From NCBI GenBank assembly GCA_011109175.1, contig RDEW01000027.1, forward strand, positions 209,817 through 273,816: DNA of 64,000 nucleotides, in the 5' to 3' direction. Positions 44,964 through 59,028 of the stretch are shown here, one piece after another (position 1 is the first letter of the stretch; each line of letters starts with the position of its first letter). This DNA comes from Dicyema japonicum (taxonomy: Eukaryota > Dicyemida > Rhombozoa > Dicyemidae). A program made the position numbers and the translations under genes. The notes beneath the pieces were generated by a model, which was not told the origin of the DNA, did not search any database, and saw only the letters and a list, made by a program, of their open reading frames with translations.

Positions 44964-46227
44964 ATGTTATTTATTCTAATATTCCATTACGTCACTTCGC
45001 TTGATAATGGTCTCGGTCTCACTCCTCCAATGGGTTGGACTAGTAGGAAGTACTGTTCGAAGGTAAACCTCGACCAATCTGCTATAAGGTAACTTTAAAA
45101 TCATCAGCAAAGTGACCACTTTGTAAGAAAAACAGTTAATTATTTGGCCGAATCAGGCCTTGGTGACGCTGGTTATAAGTTTGTTCTTCTTGAGAACTGT
45201 TGGATGGCCAAAAATAGGTTGAAAAATAACCTAATTCCTGACCCAAAAAAATTTCCAAGAGGAATGAATGATCTAAGCAATTACGTATTGAATCAGAGAT
45301 AACGTAGATTCACAACATGGGGTACTCTCTTGGTCTATCTGGGAGCATTGGAAAAAAGACTTCTTCTGGAGGTCCTGGCACTGTAGAATTCTTCAGTGAA
45401 GATTCCCTTCAATTTTCTTATTGGAAGGTAGATTATGTAAATCTTGATGATTACTCATCTGACCTTCCCAACAGAGATGTGGGTTGTCTTAAACTATAAG
45501 GATTAGGATTTCCTACGATGAGCTACTTCCTTAATTCCACGGAGAGACCGATGATATTTTCTTGTGGCTGGGGATCTCTCAATGTAGGCTTTCTGTGACA
45601 TTCAGATTTACTACATGAATTTGTTCTGCAATGTTTTCAGAGCATTCAATTTTACCGTCACCAAATGGTCGGATATAATGGACGTTGTTGACTTGTACGA
45701 GCAATACAATTTCACGGAAAGTATTGGTCCCGGTGGTTTTACTGACGCTGGTCCGGTAAAGAATTTTGTACACTCAGATAATCGATGGATTACCTCAACA
45801 AGTCAAATCTCAACTAGTGATCTGGTCGATGATGCCTTCTCCGTTATTTATATCCGCGGACGTTACGGAAATGGAGTCATCGGTTATTGATATGTACAAA
45901 AATGAGAATTTGGTTGGTCTGAACCAAGACAAGCTTGGATTGCCGGGATTTGTTTATTACAAGGTTGGGGATTTGTTTATTGGGTAGGACAAGTCTATTT
46001 CTGTGTGGATGAGACGCTTGGAGGGGGACAAAATTGCTGTGATGTTCATTAAGAGGACTAGATACGAATCTATAACGTACGGGACATACTTGAAAATCAA
46101 TGGTGGATTCTCACGATACAAAGTCACAGAGTTATGGAGTGGGGGTTTTGTGGGGTATCTGAATAATGGTGACTTGTTTGAAACCACAGTGGGATACATA
46201 CACTGTAGTATTAACCCCCGTCCGTGA
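44964..46227 (+). CDS. GH27 alpha-galactosidase/NAGA homologue, probably inactive
   Basis: Seven exons, introns at 45089-45112, 45285-45307, 45483-45506, 45584-45605, 45756-45777 and 45964-45987 (22-24 nt). CDS 1125 nt, 374 residues (human NAGA 411). A signal peptide (MLFILIFHYVTS) leads into SLDNGLGLTPPMGW, the GH27 start. Later landmarks are YWKVDYVNLDDY, STERPMIFSCGW, CNVFRAF, a divergent GPGGFTDAG, and SPLFISAD, LNQDKLGL, then the C-terminal beta domain. The nucleophile Asp (about residue 146) is kept. The acid/base Asp of the WRNFAD motif is Phe (about 199), the substrate-binding Asp pair of DDCW is Glu-Asn (69-70), and the Lys of the KxD motif is Asn (144). Known GH27 enzymes act in lysosomes on terminal alpha-galactose or alpha-GalNAc; here a non-catalytic lectin-like or structural role is more likely. 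The family is certain, the inactivity inferred. Confidence 0.92.
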
Positions 46228-46849
46228 CTATAAATTCCGACTCGAAATTGAAATTGACTAGTTAGTATTTGACATTAATTTATTTTGGGAAGTTAATCGT
46301 AGCAATATTAGTTTCACTCATATCGTGATTCTGAAACCCACCCTCTCATCTTTTCCTTTCTCTATATACCCAGTCTGTCTAAGAACCGTACCTTATTTGA
46401 ATTGAAGTCTTGATAAAGGGTTGAAGAAATTTTGCTAAAAATGCACGAGGCATCGGAGAATTTTGATTGTAACTGAAGTGGTGTGGCGCCTCTATATAAG
46501 TGTCTTCAATTTACGATGGATGAAAGCAACTGTCTTACTTTGTGAGCATGGGCGAAGTGACATATTAAGAAGACATTGGAAACCCGAACTTCTGAACAAA
46601 GGAAATGCCGGATTTAGCAGGATCTGGGTTCGAGTCTTGTTCTGCCCAAAATTGGTAAATAGTCTTTAAAAAGCTACACGTATGCTCAATATAATTATGA
46701 CGCTAGTAGTCCAGTTATCATTGAAGTTGGCTCAAGCTGTGTCAAGATTTTTTTCTGATAAACGTATACTCGAAGAATAATAGTCATTTTCTGTGTTTCA
46801 CCTCAGATGGACCTGACAGACAGGTTTTGTCCTATTAGCATTTCTAGAC
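46228..46849. other. no recognisable gene
   Basis: Downstream of the GH27 gene. The open frame at 46463-46669 has no recognisable feature. Confidence 0.35.
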
Positions 46850-48130
46850 GCTACCCTTATCCTTGTTTCCCATAAATGGCCACAGTCGTGCATTATTAAT
46901 GAAAAAAAGTTTGAGAATTTGTGGAGAACAGAACATGGCGGATAACTTCAGGAAGTACTCAGACATAATCCAGTTAATATGTGAGGTAATTGAATTCGTA
47001 AGACGAAGTCCTGGATCTTTTACGGACAAAGAAATTAAATATTTCAGATAGCTAGGTCTCATTCCGTCGAACTCATCACTGCTACTAGGGGAAAAATTCT
47101 GTATTGCGAGAAGTACTTCATCTTTTGATGCAGTCAGGGACTCACTCCGACTGGAGGAATGAATGGGAGTAGGTTGCGAGGAGGCAGAAAATGCTTGCTC
47201 ATAAAAATGCTGTAGGCGTCGGTTTTCGTGGCCAACTTGAAGAAAGTGCCAAGATGGTTGCGTATCACCTTCAATTAACTTTGAACAACAGTTCCCTTAA
47301 AACGGACGACTTCCACTTTCTTGTTCTGACTATTTGTCTCCCATGTATGGTTAGAAAATGTAAGGAATCTGGGGATATGGGTTTCGCCTAGAAAAGATCG
47401 AATGTTGGTCCTCATGATGGCAGCAAGAGACTCCTTTCCGATTAAGTCACATTGCCGAAGGAGCAAAACTGAGTAGATGTACCCCCGTTTTGTATTGCGT
47501 TCGTTCGGATAGCATTTTCGTTCGTATTGGAAAGGGTTTCCGCAGCGAACAATAGCCAACGAGATACGTTCTCGGAACCAACCAGTCTCTCGCGGATCCT
47601 TGGTCACAGCTTAAATCATGGAGCCGATCTTACGAACCAACGCATCTGCTTGGGGGCCAAGGATTTCTGACGTTTCAACGCGAATGGAACAAAAAGATTA
47701 CTCCTCCGAAATTCTCTGGTACTTCCTCCTCTTTCGTTCTCGGCCTGCTTTGAAGCATGTCCTGGTCTGAAGCAGAAGCAACCAAAATTAGACGGGGAAT
47801 AAGTATCAACACACGTCGCGTCCCAGATCAGGTTTCGTCTGTTGGTGAATGGAAAAGTCGTCATCCCATCAGGGCGTTTTCCATCGTTTCGGAAAGACCA
47901 GCAGGTTCTAACAGGCAATGGTGTCCAGCAGAGGCAAGGGAATTCTTTAGTGTCATGTTAAGACAGGAGTGCCTGAGGAAACGACCCGCACTCATCTTGC
48001 ATGACAAGGGATGATAACCAAAAAAATCGATCCAACGTCCACAGCGGCATTTACTTTCGGCACACAATTTAAGACCAAGACGAAGTGAGGTAGCTATTCT
48101 CACAGCCTCATCATCCAAAAGGTTTCCAAT
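46850..48130 (-). mobile_element. two LINE-A pieces head to tail
   Basis: Minus strand from the top: CCHC knuckle and nuclease start (SKCRCGRWIDFFGYHPLSC, RFLRHSCLN), then after a shift GKRPDGMTTFPFTNRRNLIW, DATCVDTYSPSN, then ETGWFRERISLAIVR, which ends one element. Below it, 47200-46850 reads SASKDEVLLAIQNFSPSSSD, EFDGMRPSYLKYL, the pre-RT region of LINE-A, which begins another. The nuclease signature PDG...DAT is complete in the first piece. Confidence 0.78.
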
Positions 48131-48279
48131 TTCGGCAGATGGATAAGCGGAACAGGATATTCAGAATATAGGGGGATGGATTGTTCAGATAAAGGGAGGT
48201 AATATTAGTCCTAGGTATCTTTGATTAGTTTATTTGTAAACAAACAACAATAGTTAATAGTTAACATCAAATTCCATTT

Positions 48280-50470
48280 TCATTTCAACTAGTACTCCGA
48301 CATACAAACGTGACCGCCCGCTTTCCATCGTTTTTTGATCGTTACCGTCTGCATGTAGGCTCCTACAAAGCATTCCAAATTTAAGTGGCTCAAGTGGTGT
48401 TTATAAAATTTGCTTACGACTCCATCCCAAGTGAGGACTACTGGGACCACGTATACTTTTGCTTTGTGCATTATCCCCAGCTCACTTGCGAGAAAATCAT
48501 ACTTCTACATGTTTCAAAGAATCTTGGGAGGTTATTCCCACTTCTATTAGCGTTATTATGTTCTTGATTTTGTCATACACGAAAATATCCGGCTTGTTAT
48601 TTTCTATTCTCGTGTCCGTAGCTATTGTTGTCAACGTGAATTTCCACAAATTCAGTTACAACCGTTGATTGCACTGAATGAGTCTTCAGTCTTTTCGATT
48701 TCTTTATTCCATACTGCCTGCACAGGTGTAAGTGTATGCAGCTGACGACCTCATTATGACGACGTAGGTAGTCACTATTGAGCATTCTTCCACACCTTGT
48801 TGGCCAGATGATCAACTGTTTTTTTTCGCTGAATTGCAATGGCTGCATTTTGCGCCATTTTCATCGAAGAAAACATTCCGATCTTGGACATAGCATAGCA
48901 TTCCCTCGGTCCTTGGGAAGTTATTCTGGCGATTAACCATTGGCTAGATTGTTTGATATCAACATTCTGATCTTATGTTGAATCAAACATCATAGCATGC
49001 ATAGGTTTCTTTTTATTTTTTTAACAGTTCCTTTTGTTGTATATCCTTTAGTTTTTTTAGATTTAAGTGCTTGTGTCTACGCGGTATTTTCCAGCAGTGG
49101 CCATATGATTTTTCTTTGCGTTCAAGACCCGTAAAATTCCTGCTCTTCTCAAACATTTGTTGGACTTGTGTTGCAGGTCATTGTAAAAATGAAAAAGTAT
49201 TATTTCACTTTTACATACAACAAAGTCAATCCTCTCCAAGAAAATCTCTGTAAATATAATCTTTCTTTATTTGCAGGTTTAAAGTGAATCCGAGAATTTA
49301 AAAGTATCTACGTATACACTTGTCAATTGCCTCAAACTCATCAGGTTCAATTTCAATGAGTCCTATATAATAATTATATAGAAGTCGCATGCTCATTGAT
49401 TGCCTTGAAGAAGTTAACACTATTCAGTTTAGTCTTCGTTAGGTTCACGATCCTATTCTCCGCTTCTGCATAAATAGACTTCATCCCATTAGTCTTCATG
49501 ACGTCACTATATTTGTCTTCTAATACGCCAAGATATCGATATCCTCCAAGACCGTCAAGTAACATAGCTTTTTTCAACCAAACATTCAACATTTGTGGCT
49601 GATTTGTCGATATTAGGCTCCAGTCCAGCCACATCAAAAAATTTTCCAACTTCGTTCATCATTCTTAGCATTGTGTCATCCTCATAGGATATCAATTTAA
49701 GATCATCCATAAACACAAGTGGTTAGTAGCATAGGTAGAGTATTTCCCTCAGCATCCATGGTCACTTTAGAGTATTTACCATTTAATAGTCGATTCAACG
49801 GATTAATCAATAATACAAATAACTGTGGAGATAAGGAATCTTCTTGTAATTTTCCATTAAATTTTAGTTGGAGTGTCCACATTTTCAAGTTTTTTTATAA
49901 ACGTAATAATCCATATAGGTAATCCAGAGTTTTCTAAAACTTCGTACAAAAGCCATGATCCACAGAATCGAACGTTTTCTTTACATCGATCCAAGTCGAG
50001 CGTAAATGGCAGACTGTTTGTTAATGCATTGGTTGACCAAGGCTTGTTCCTTTGCGCCATGGCACATTCTACGAGTTCAACTGGTTATCACTGATTAGAT
50101 CGAATGCTTCAATTTATTTGCTCAGCTTGCTATTCACCCACTTTGTTGTCAATTTATGGAGGTTAGACGTGATCTGACTAAGGTCCTTCGGAGAGTCACA
50201 AACCTCTTTCTTCGGGATAAGGTAAGTGACACCGTGAAAACCAAGCCTCAGGAGTCGATGTTTCCTTTATCACCTTTTCTACTTCTTTGTATAAATGTTC
50301 ATGGAGTGACGAAATCTTCTTAATAAAGAAATTGTAGATCCCATCACATCCGCACGTTCTCCAATTAGGCAATAGTTTGATTATTTCCAACAATCCTTCT
50401 TTCGAGAACTCAGCATACGTCTCCTCTTCCCCAGTAATCCTTTTGGATATAAAGAATCCCACATCCTTCT
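48280..50470 (-). mobile_element. LINE-B body (RT and restriction-like endonuclease)
   Basis: Minus strand, top down: GLLEIIKLLPNWRTCGCDGI, NSGLPIWIITFIKKL, QEDSLSPQLFVLLINPLNRL, GYRYLGVLEDKYSD, LIIWPTRCGRMLNSDYLRRH, then NKPDIFVYDKIKNIITLIEV. The last is a PD...E-type nuclease, as in R2/R4/NeSL-type LINEs. With 52185-53210 it forms one element of about 3.2 kb split by later insertions. All domains carry frameshifts. Confidence 0.8.
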
Positions 50471-50493
50471 TATCTTTTCATTATTATTGGTTC

Positions 50494-51473
50494 CCATTCA
50501 AAATGGCCTCTTTCAAAATGGCCTCCAATTAAATTTCTCAGGTTTTGGATAAGTTCATCAATAGACATCACGAGATATTTTACCAAGGTCCTCGACATCT
50601 TTAGGTAAAAAAGTCATCTTTTTTAAATCTTATAAAAATTGATTTTACCAAGGTGCTCGACATCTTTAGGTGAAAAAGTCATCTTTTTTAAATCTTATAA
50701 TTGAAGCATTGTGTCATATTCATTTTCACTTTTTGATGTTAAAAGACAGAATATTATTGAATTACATGGTGATTAATTATTACCGATATTGTGAATAACT
50801 GCTTCCAAGGAAGCTTTATGTTTTCCGTATTAAGCTCTCTTGACAAATTCACTCCTTGGAAGATGATTGCTTCAGACTCCAAACTTCATCACACGATTGA
50901 ATGGTTTTTACAGATCCAAAACAGGTACGACCTGAGCACCTCTAATATGTGCTTTGTCCCTTCTTGTATTTTAAATGGTACAGATTTTCATCATGTTCTA
51001 AACTTCTATTTCCCTTTCGGTTAACGAGAAACGGCATGCAATAGTGAATCAATTGATTAATTAAATTATTCAAAAGTTTTATTATAATAAAAGAAATTAA
51101 AAGAAATAATAACTCATTAAATTTAGTTTTGATAAATATAATTAATTTTTACCTCGAAGTCACTTAGAATCTTAAAATCATAGGGTTCGGAAGACCATGG
51201 TAAAATGTTCCACTTACCCATAGGACCTCTTAAAATAAATTTTATAAGATTTAAAAAAGATGACTTTTTTATCTAAAGATGTCAAGGACCTTAGCAAAAT
51301 GTTCCACTTACCCATAGGACCCGGTAAAATCAATTTTTATAAGATTTAAAAAAGATGACCTTTTTACCTAAATATGTCGTTTCGCTAATATCTCGTGATG
51401 TTTATTGATGAACTTATCCAAAACCTGAAAAAATTAATTGGAGGACATTTTGAAAGAGGCCATTTTGAATGGA
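50494..51473. mobile_element. foldback element (about 980 bp, long inverted repeats)
   Basis: Begins CCATTCAAAATGG and ends with its reverse complement CCATTTTGAATGG. Arms of about 200 bp (50494-50700 and 51236-51473) pair almost throughout (for example AAGATTTAAAAAAGATGAC against GTCATCTTTTTTAAATCTT) and hold internal short repeats. The loop (50700-51236) contains an open frame at 50791-51024 that I do not recognise. It interrupts LINE-D/LINE-B sequence. TTATTATT lies on both sides but may be LINE tail, so no clean target duplication can be stated. Confidence 0.8.
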
Positions 51474-52150
51474 CACGTTATTATTAGCACTTTCACGAGA
51501 GCCATAATATTTATAGCCCCGCATGTGCAGCAAAAAATATGAGAATTAGCTAGGTTGCTCCAAGCTCTTCTGTTCTTTGCTAGGTCCCTCAGTGAGTCCA
51601 GATCGTCACCAGATGCCAATGTTTTCTTCATGGCTTTCAGATCGTTTTGTAGAACGACCGGGAGGGTAATTCTCGGTCTTCCACGAAAGCGTTTTACATT
51701 GGAGGAGTAGTAATCTTCCATTGCGATATTCGGAGGGGATATCGGGTCCAACCTCAGGACATGTCCAAATAGTCTCCAAAGAGAACTAATGATCTCGTGG
51801 CTTATTGGTGTACAGTCACACTTATTGTACAGTTCATTCCGCGAGATCTTGGATGGCCAGGACATTCCAGTTATGTTTCTTAGATGATTCCTGTGAAATG
51901 AGTCTAGCCTCTCCAATTCCTCTTTAGAGGTGGCCCAGGTCCCAGAGTTGTATAGTAGGATTGGTTTGATGAAGGTGTCGTATAACATAATCCTTTGTTT
52001 TATGTTGTACCCTTTCCGTTTTAGCCAAAGATTTTTCAGCCTGTGTAATAGCGCATTTGCCAATGTTTTTCTCCGTATGATGTTTTCGCTATCTCCTAGT
52101 AGAGAGCCAAGTTTCTTTATGTGTCTCTATTTTTCTTCGAGTGAGTTGTT
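51474..52150 (-). mobile_element. LINE-D 3' part
   Basis: Long minus-strand frame: YDTFIKPILLYNSGTWATSK, RLDSFHRNHLRNITGMSWPS, SSLWRLFGHVLRLDPISPPN, FRGRPRITLPVVLQNDLKAM, DDLDSLRDLAKNRRAW. (TTA)n at 51480-51490 is its TAA tail. Best-preserved C-terminal domain of the family in the window. Confidence 0.85.
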
Positions 52151-52184
52151 CACTCGTCTTATCCTTTTCATTCCACATGTTTTT

Positions 52185-53210
52185 CTAAAAAGCTGAACAT
52201 TCCTCGATCTCAAAATTGTACACAGAACAGCGGCCTTCCTCTCTCATTTTCTTATAAAAGCGCCTTCTATTAAGCTCGAAGCATAAATTGTCTCTTTGAA
52301 ATTCCTTTCTGGACTTGTGCATCTTAATTTTTTTTAACAATTCTAATCTCTTCATTGATTGTACACAACACTCTCTCAAGATCTCCTTTTTTTGACTTCT
52401 TGTATGCTTAAGCACACAAAGCTTCTTTCGTCGAATCATCATACTTCTGATTTCCCGATGACCCAACTAAGTGCGCTGATTTGTTCAGCGTGATTCTTTA
52501 GTTTTGTAAGTTGCCTATTCATTGATTGCAGACAGTTGCTCTCCTTATGGACAGTAGTAGTAAGTCTTTCATATGAGCATTGTGTTGCATACAGAATATC
52601 TGTAATATCTTCCATTGTATTCGGGAGCATACTATTGGTATAGTATTCCACAGCATTGTTCAATCCGGATAATATATCCTTTTTGAGAAACTGATAAGGA
52701 ATGGTTTTCGTTTATCCCGGGGCATCGACTTGATCTCTTGAATCCGGCATGAAAACTCTTCCAAGCATTTAGTGAAACATGCAATCTCCGACTTCTCGAC
52801 GCTCTGCCGATTTCCTTCTTGGTGACACGTAATATTCTTTACATGAGTTTTGAGAAGTAATTTTACGTTTGCCACAGATTTGCTGGTACCAAACCGCATA
52901 TTGAAGATACCTGCGATTAACGGCCACCCACCTCAAGGAATCCTTCCAAATCTCGACTTGGCAGTTCCAACAACTTGTGCGATCTATTCAGCTTTGTCAT
53001 CTTGGTCAACCGATTCAGCCATCGTCCGCAGTGACGTGATTGTAGAAGTCATATTATCATGCGAAATTCCCTGTTCCGTTAGCACTCCATGGACCACCAT
53101 GTCTTTGCTAGTGTTGGTTTCTCTTTCATATCCATTCGTAGATAGGTCCTCTGGTAATGTTTCTAACTCATTCTGAGAAACAAACATGCTCAACAACAAC
53201 AAATTAATAT
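52185..53210 (-). mobile_element. LINE-B N-terminal region
   Basis: Four consecutive minus-strand frames encode a charged, helical region ending in RKEFQRDNLCFELNRRRFYK and KMREEGRCSVYNF. This type of stretch precedes the RT in R2/R4-like LINEs. It resumes at 50470 after the nested insertions. The first part (53202-52984) has no known domain. Confidence 0.6.
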
Positions 53211-53357
53211 TTTAGTCCTAGGTATCTTTGATATAATTTTATTTTTGACATTGACGAATAGCGTAGGCCTAGATTGCCACTGGGGCTCACGACAAATTAT
53301 CATTAATCAATTAAAATCCGAGAAATAATTAGTCAAGCAACCCAATAGTCTAAATTT

Positions 53358-55087
<1,730 letters not shown>

Positions 55088-55559
55088 TCTCCCTAAAATA
55101 TATCAAATAAAATAAACCAAAGTGCCGTAATTCAAAAGTTTTAGAATTTATTAATAAACGTGCATTTTTTGTCAAATTAAACATATTTTTAAATCAATTT
55201 TAATTTTATTTTAATTAATTAATCAAACTTATAAATCGATAACCCACTTTATTTAACCAACAATAAAAAAGTTAATATTTAATAATCAACAACCTTCCTT
55301 GTTTGCATGTTCGCCAGCCTCCTTAGGCAGGTTGATTCTGGTTGATGAAACAACTCCGAGACCTCTTTGTCCAATTGAACCCTCTGCCCATATGGTATCT
55401 CTGGGCTCTGCTTCCTATACTCCAGTGGACCTCATGAAGGCTTTTAAGTTGATTTTTTCCATCAAATTATTATATTATAATTCGATCAACACCTTCACAT
55501 TTACTAGTCACCATCATCAACACAATACTTAGCAGACAAAAAGGTCTGATAGTGCCTAG
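55088..55559. other. no recognisable gene
   Basis: Very AT-rich to about 55290, then an open frame (55299-55532) without a recognisable domain. Confidence 0.35.
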
Positions 55560-56640
55560 GTGAGTTGCCCGTGTTTACTCGGTCGTCACTATGGCGTCTT
55601 TGGGCTCAAATTCCACAACACCTATGTAGCCTTGCAGCGAGATAGCATACTCATTTAATATTAGGAACAAATTCATTGCATTTAGAGATATCTTACATAA
55701 TAATGTGCTCTTTTACGAATGCCTTCAGTGATTTATCGCTTTGTCTCAGGAATGATAAGGGACTTTGGAGTTTCGGTAACACCCAGATACTTATATCCTT
55801 CGTGTTCCTCTAGGAATCTTACTAACTCGCTACATACTTGCGTGTTAATCACAGACTTGGAATAATTCAAATCTAGTCATATACTCTCAAAGAATTCTCT
55901 AGCACATACCCCCATGGAGTAGAGCTCCTCGGCTGATCGAGCATACATCTTCAGGTCATGGATAAAAAGGTGATTTATACTGAAACAAACACCCTCACAA
56001 TGAACTGGTATTTGCTCAAACCGGTCGTTGAGGCGGCGACTCAATGGCTCCAAACAGAGAACAAAGAGCAATGGAGACATGCTATCTCCCTGAAAAATCC
56101 CCTCTAGAGTTTTGCCTCACCTATCTGGTGGCTATTATAGTTCAGATTGATAGTCCACCTATTCATCACAGCCACTACATAGCTGATGAACTATGCAGAT
56201 ATACACACCCTGTAGGCACTCGACAAAGTAAGAATGATCAAGTGAATCATAAGCCTTCTTCATATCCACCCACGTAGACAAAAGTGAGTTTCCATGAGAC
56301 ACAGAAAGGCACTTGTTGATAAAAGCCTGCTCTTTTGCCCCCTGATTCTCGGAGAAATTTTCATTGGCCTCTACAAAGCTCCTGACTTCATTAGCAACAA
56401 ATTTGGTCATCCGCTTATACAGGGGCATGCAGGCTATCGGTAAATAATCTGCAGCAGACTGAGGTTGTCCAGCTTTGAGATCAAATAAGTTGTCCAGGTT
56501 GCAGGCCCAATCAGGAATCGTTTCCGGTTTAGTGATGCTTTTCTGTATTACACGACACATAGACTCGTGCAATGAAGTGCATCTTTTGATAAAGAAATTA
56601 TACACTTTATCGACTCCAGTCGTTTTCTAATCAGGAAGAC
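55560..56640 (-). mobile_element. LINE-B, pre-RT and RT
   Basis: Minus strand, top down: FIKRCTSLHESMCRVIQKS, ADYLPIACMPLYKRMTKFVA, STWVDMKKAYDSLDHSYFVE (box A), a box B altered to RDSMSPLLFVLCLEPLSR, INHLFIHDLKMYA (box C altered), then GYKYLGV. One long frame covers 56605-56159. Confidence 0.8.
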
Positions 56641-56689
56641 GTCTCACTACCGCTTCAGATTTCTTGCGAAAATAGAAAAGCTAACCTAT

Positions 56690-58870
56690 AAATCCCAAAA
56701 CCATGAGAAGCCAACATCGACTATCTCGGACACTCAGAGATTAAAAAGTGCGATCCGTCGAAAACTTTCGGAAGGTAGTATCCGTGCTGCCGTGAGGATC
56801 CTTGCAGATTAACACAGTATAATTGAGCCGGCTGAACAGTCCTACGCATCACTTGTTGAGCGACATCCAATTCTACCCAACGACCACCGGATTCCTCCTT
56901 GCCCAGGACAATTACCCAATCTTCTTGTCTCTGAAGAAGATGTAAAAGATCGGATTCTCTCTTTCGTTCCGAGCAGCAGTGGAGGACTAGATGGGCTCCG
57001 TCCGGGTCACCTCAAAGATTTCATTGTCATAACACGGACAACTCTGGGGTCCGGCTCATGAAGCTATTACCAAACTAATGAACAGGATGCTATCAGGGAC
57101 ACTACCAGAAACAATTCGACACGTAATGTTCTCCGCCAAGTTAATCGCATTCGACGAAAAAGGAGGGAGAATACGCCTTATTGCTGTCGGCCTGGTCTTT
57201 CGTCGGTTGGCCTCAAACTAGTATGCAGAATAATCCAGCCTACGCTGAAACAGCTACAACCAACCCAAATAGAGGGTCGGCACACCGGGGGTTGTGAAGC
57301 GGCAGTTCATGCTGTCCGAACATTCACCGAAAAGAACGAGAACATTCCTCACGTAATCGTCAAAATTGACATTAACAATGCCTTCAACTCGATACGACGT
57401 GATACAATTCTGGAGGATTGCTTCACATACTACCCATCAGTGTACAGCTATATTCATAGCTCGTACGGAAAACCATCGAATATGTTACACGGCCAATATT
57501 ACATTTCATTCTTCTGGAGTCCAACAAGGAGACCCACTGGGGCCTGCTTTGTTCAGCCTGGGAATTACCAGTATCACAGGATATTGTTCCACTCCTCTGA
57601 GAGTATGGTACTTGGATTATTGCACCATGGGCGGCCATCCGAAGGATGTACTAGATTGTTTGAAAAGTCTGATAGTCCAACTGGAATCCCTATGTTTAAC
57701 TCTAAACACCATTTAGTGTGAAGTTAGCAATTTTGAATTTCCGCAGCCTGAATGGAAATTGATCTTTGATATGTTCAGAGAGATCATTCCGAAAGCCACA
57801 GAAACCAAATCAAAACAACTGGAAACACTTGGATGCCCTCTTACTGAAGCTGGAATCAGTAACACTCTAAGAACAAAAGAACATCAACTGAAGTTTAGGG
57901 TACTCGATAAAACTGGACTTCCTTACTGGATTGTAGAATGAAAAATTAAGTTGAATTTAATCATAAAATTGAGGAAATCAGAATTAAGAGGGGGATATTG
58001 CATGGTGACTCTTTATCATCGCATATCATTGAGCTTGTAATTGATTTTCTGGGCAGGGTACTAAATACGAAATACTCCAAAGTCGTTATTCACAACCCGA
58101 TCGAGGAGCCGAATGCCGATTAGGATGATTTTCCAATTCCATACAGAATCATCTGAAATCACAGATATGGAACATTTGAAGGGGATGATGCCTGAGCAGA
58201 AAGACCGTTCCAGGACTATCTGCGAGGATAAATATGAGAGGCTTTTAACCAATCAAACCAACAAAAGACGTGCCTGTCTAGTCACTGAAATATGCGAATC
58301 GGATGGCGCATAGATCAATGCACTCCCCGTTGGTAGTGTCGGGACCCACCTTGATGACGATACTGTCCGCATCTCCACCAGACTTGGACTGGAGATTTGC
58401 CGACTCACAAATGCCGGTGTGGCGCCACCGTAGATTGTTATGGACACAATGCCCTCTCTTGTCGAAGAAGTGCTGGACGATTCCCAAGACACAAGGCGAT
58501 CAACGGAATTGTCAAGCGAGCCCTGGAGTCTGCGGGATACCCAGCCATACTAGAACCTGTTGGCCTGGACAGAGTAGTTAAGTTGGAAAACGTCCCGACG
58601 GATCACAATATTCCCATTTGAAAAGGGAAACTTTGCTCTGGGGCGCTACTTGTGTCGACCCACTTTGCCCGTCCAACATTGTCGGGAGCGCTGTGGACAC
58701 ACTGTTTACCGCGGAAAAAACGATGAGGGCAAAGGAGAAGAAATTCGAAACGCTACGCGACGATTCGCGTTTTATCCGATTGTGGTCGAGACAACTGGAA
58801 TAACTGGAAAATCGCTTCGCTTTCTAAAGCTTAGCTACACTAAAAAGCCACGGCGAACGTGAGACCCGGT
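56690..58870 (+). mobile_element. chimeric LINE-A/LINE-B, copy 3, with LINE-A 3' end
   Basis: Plus strand: LINE-A pre-RT, RT box B SSGVQQGDPLGPALFSLG, box C WYLDYCTMGGHPKDVLDCLK, thumb (LETLGCPLTEAGISNTL), then the LINE-B switch at the same place as the other two copies (VLDKTGLPYWIVE, GILHGDSL...). At about 58113 it returns to LINE-A: KCRCGATVDCYGHNALSC, RFPRHKAINGIVKRALESAG, TLLWGATCVDPLCPSNIVGS, ending DDSRFIRLWSRQLE. A LINE-B block of about 225 bp thus lies inside LINE-A. Confidence 0.82.
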
Positions 58871-59028
58871 GGCTTCTCCAGTTGATCTCTGTTGCAATCG
58901 TGTGAGGCAACGCAACGTCTGTCTGCGGGGTCTACTTTGAATGGATGGCCGTGTTAATTAATTATCTTAATTATTCCATTAATTAATTTTGTTGTTTAAA
59001 AATAATTATATTTTTAAATAAAAAATAT

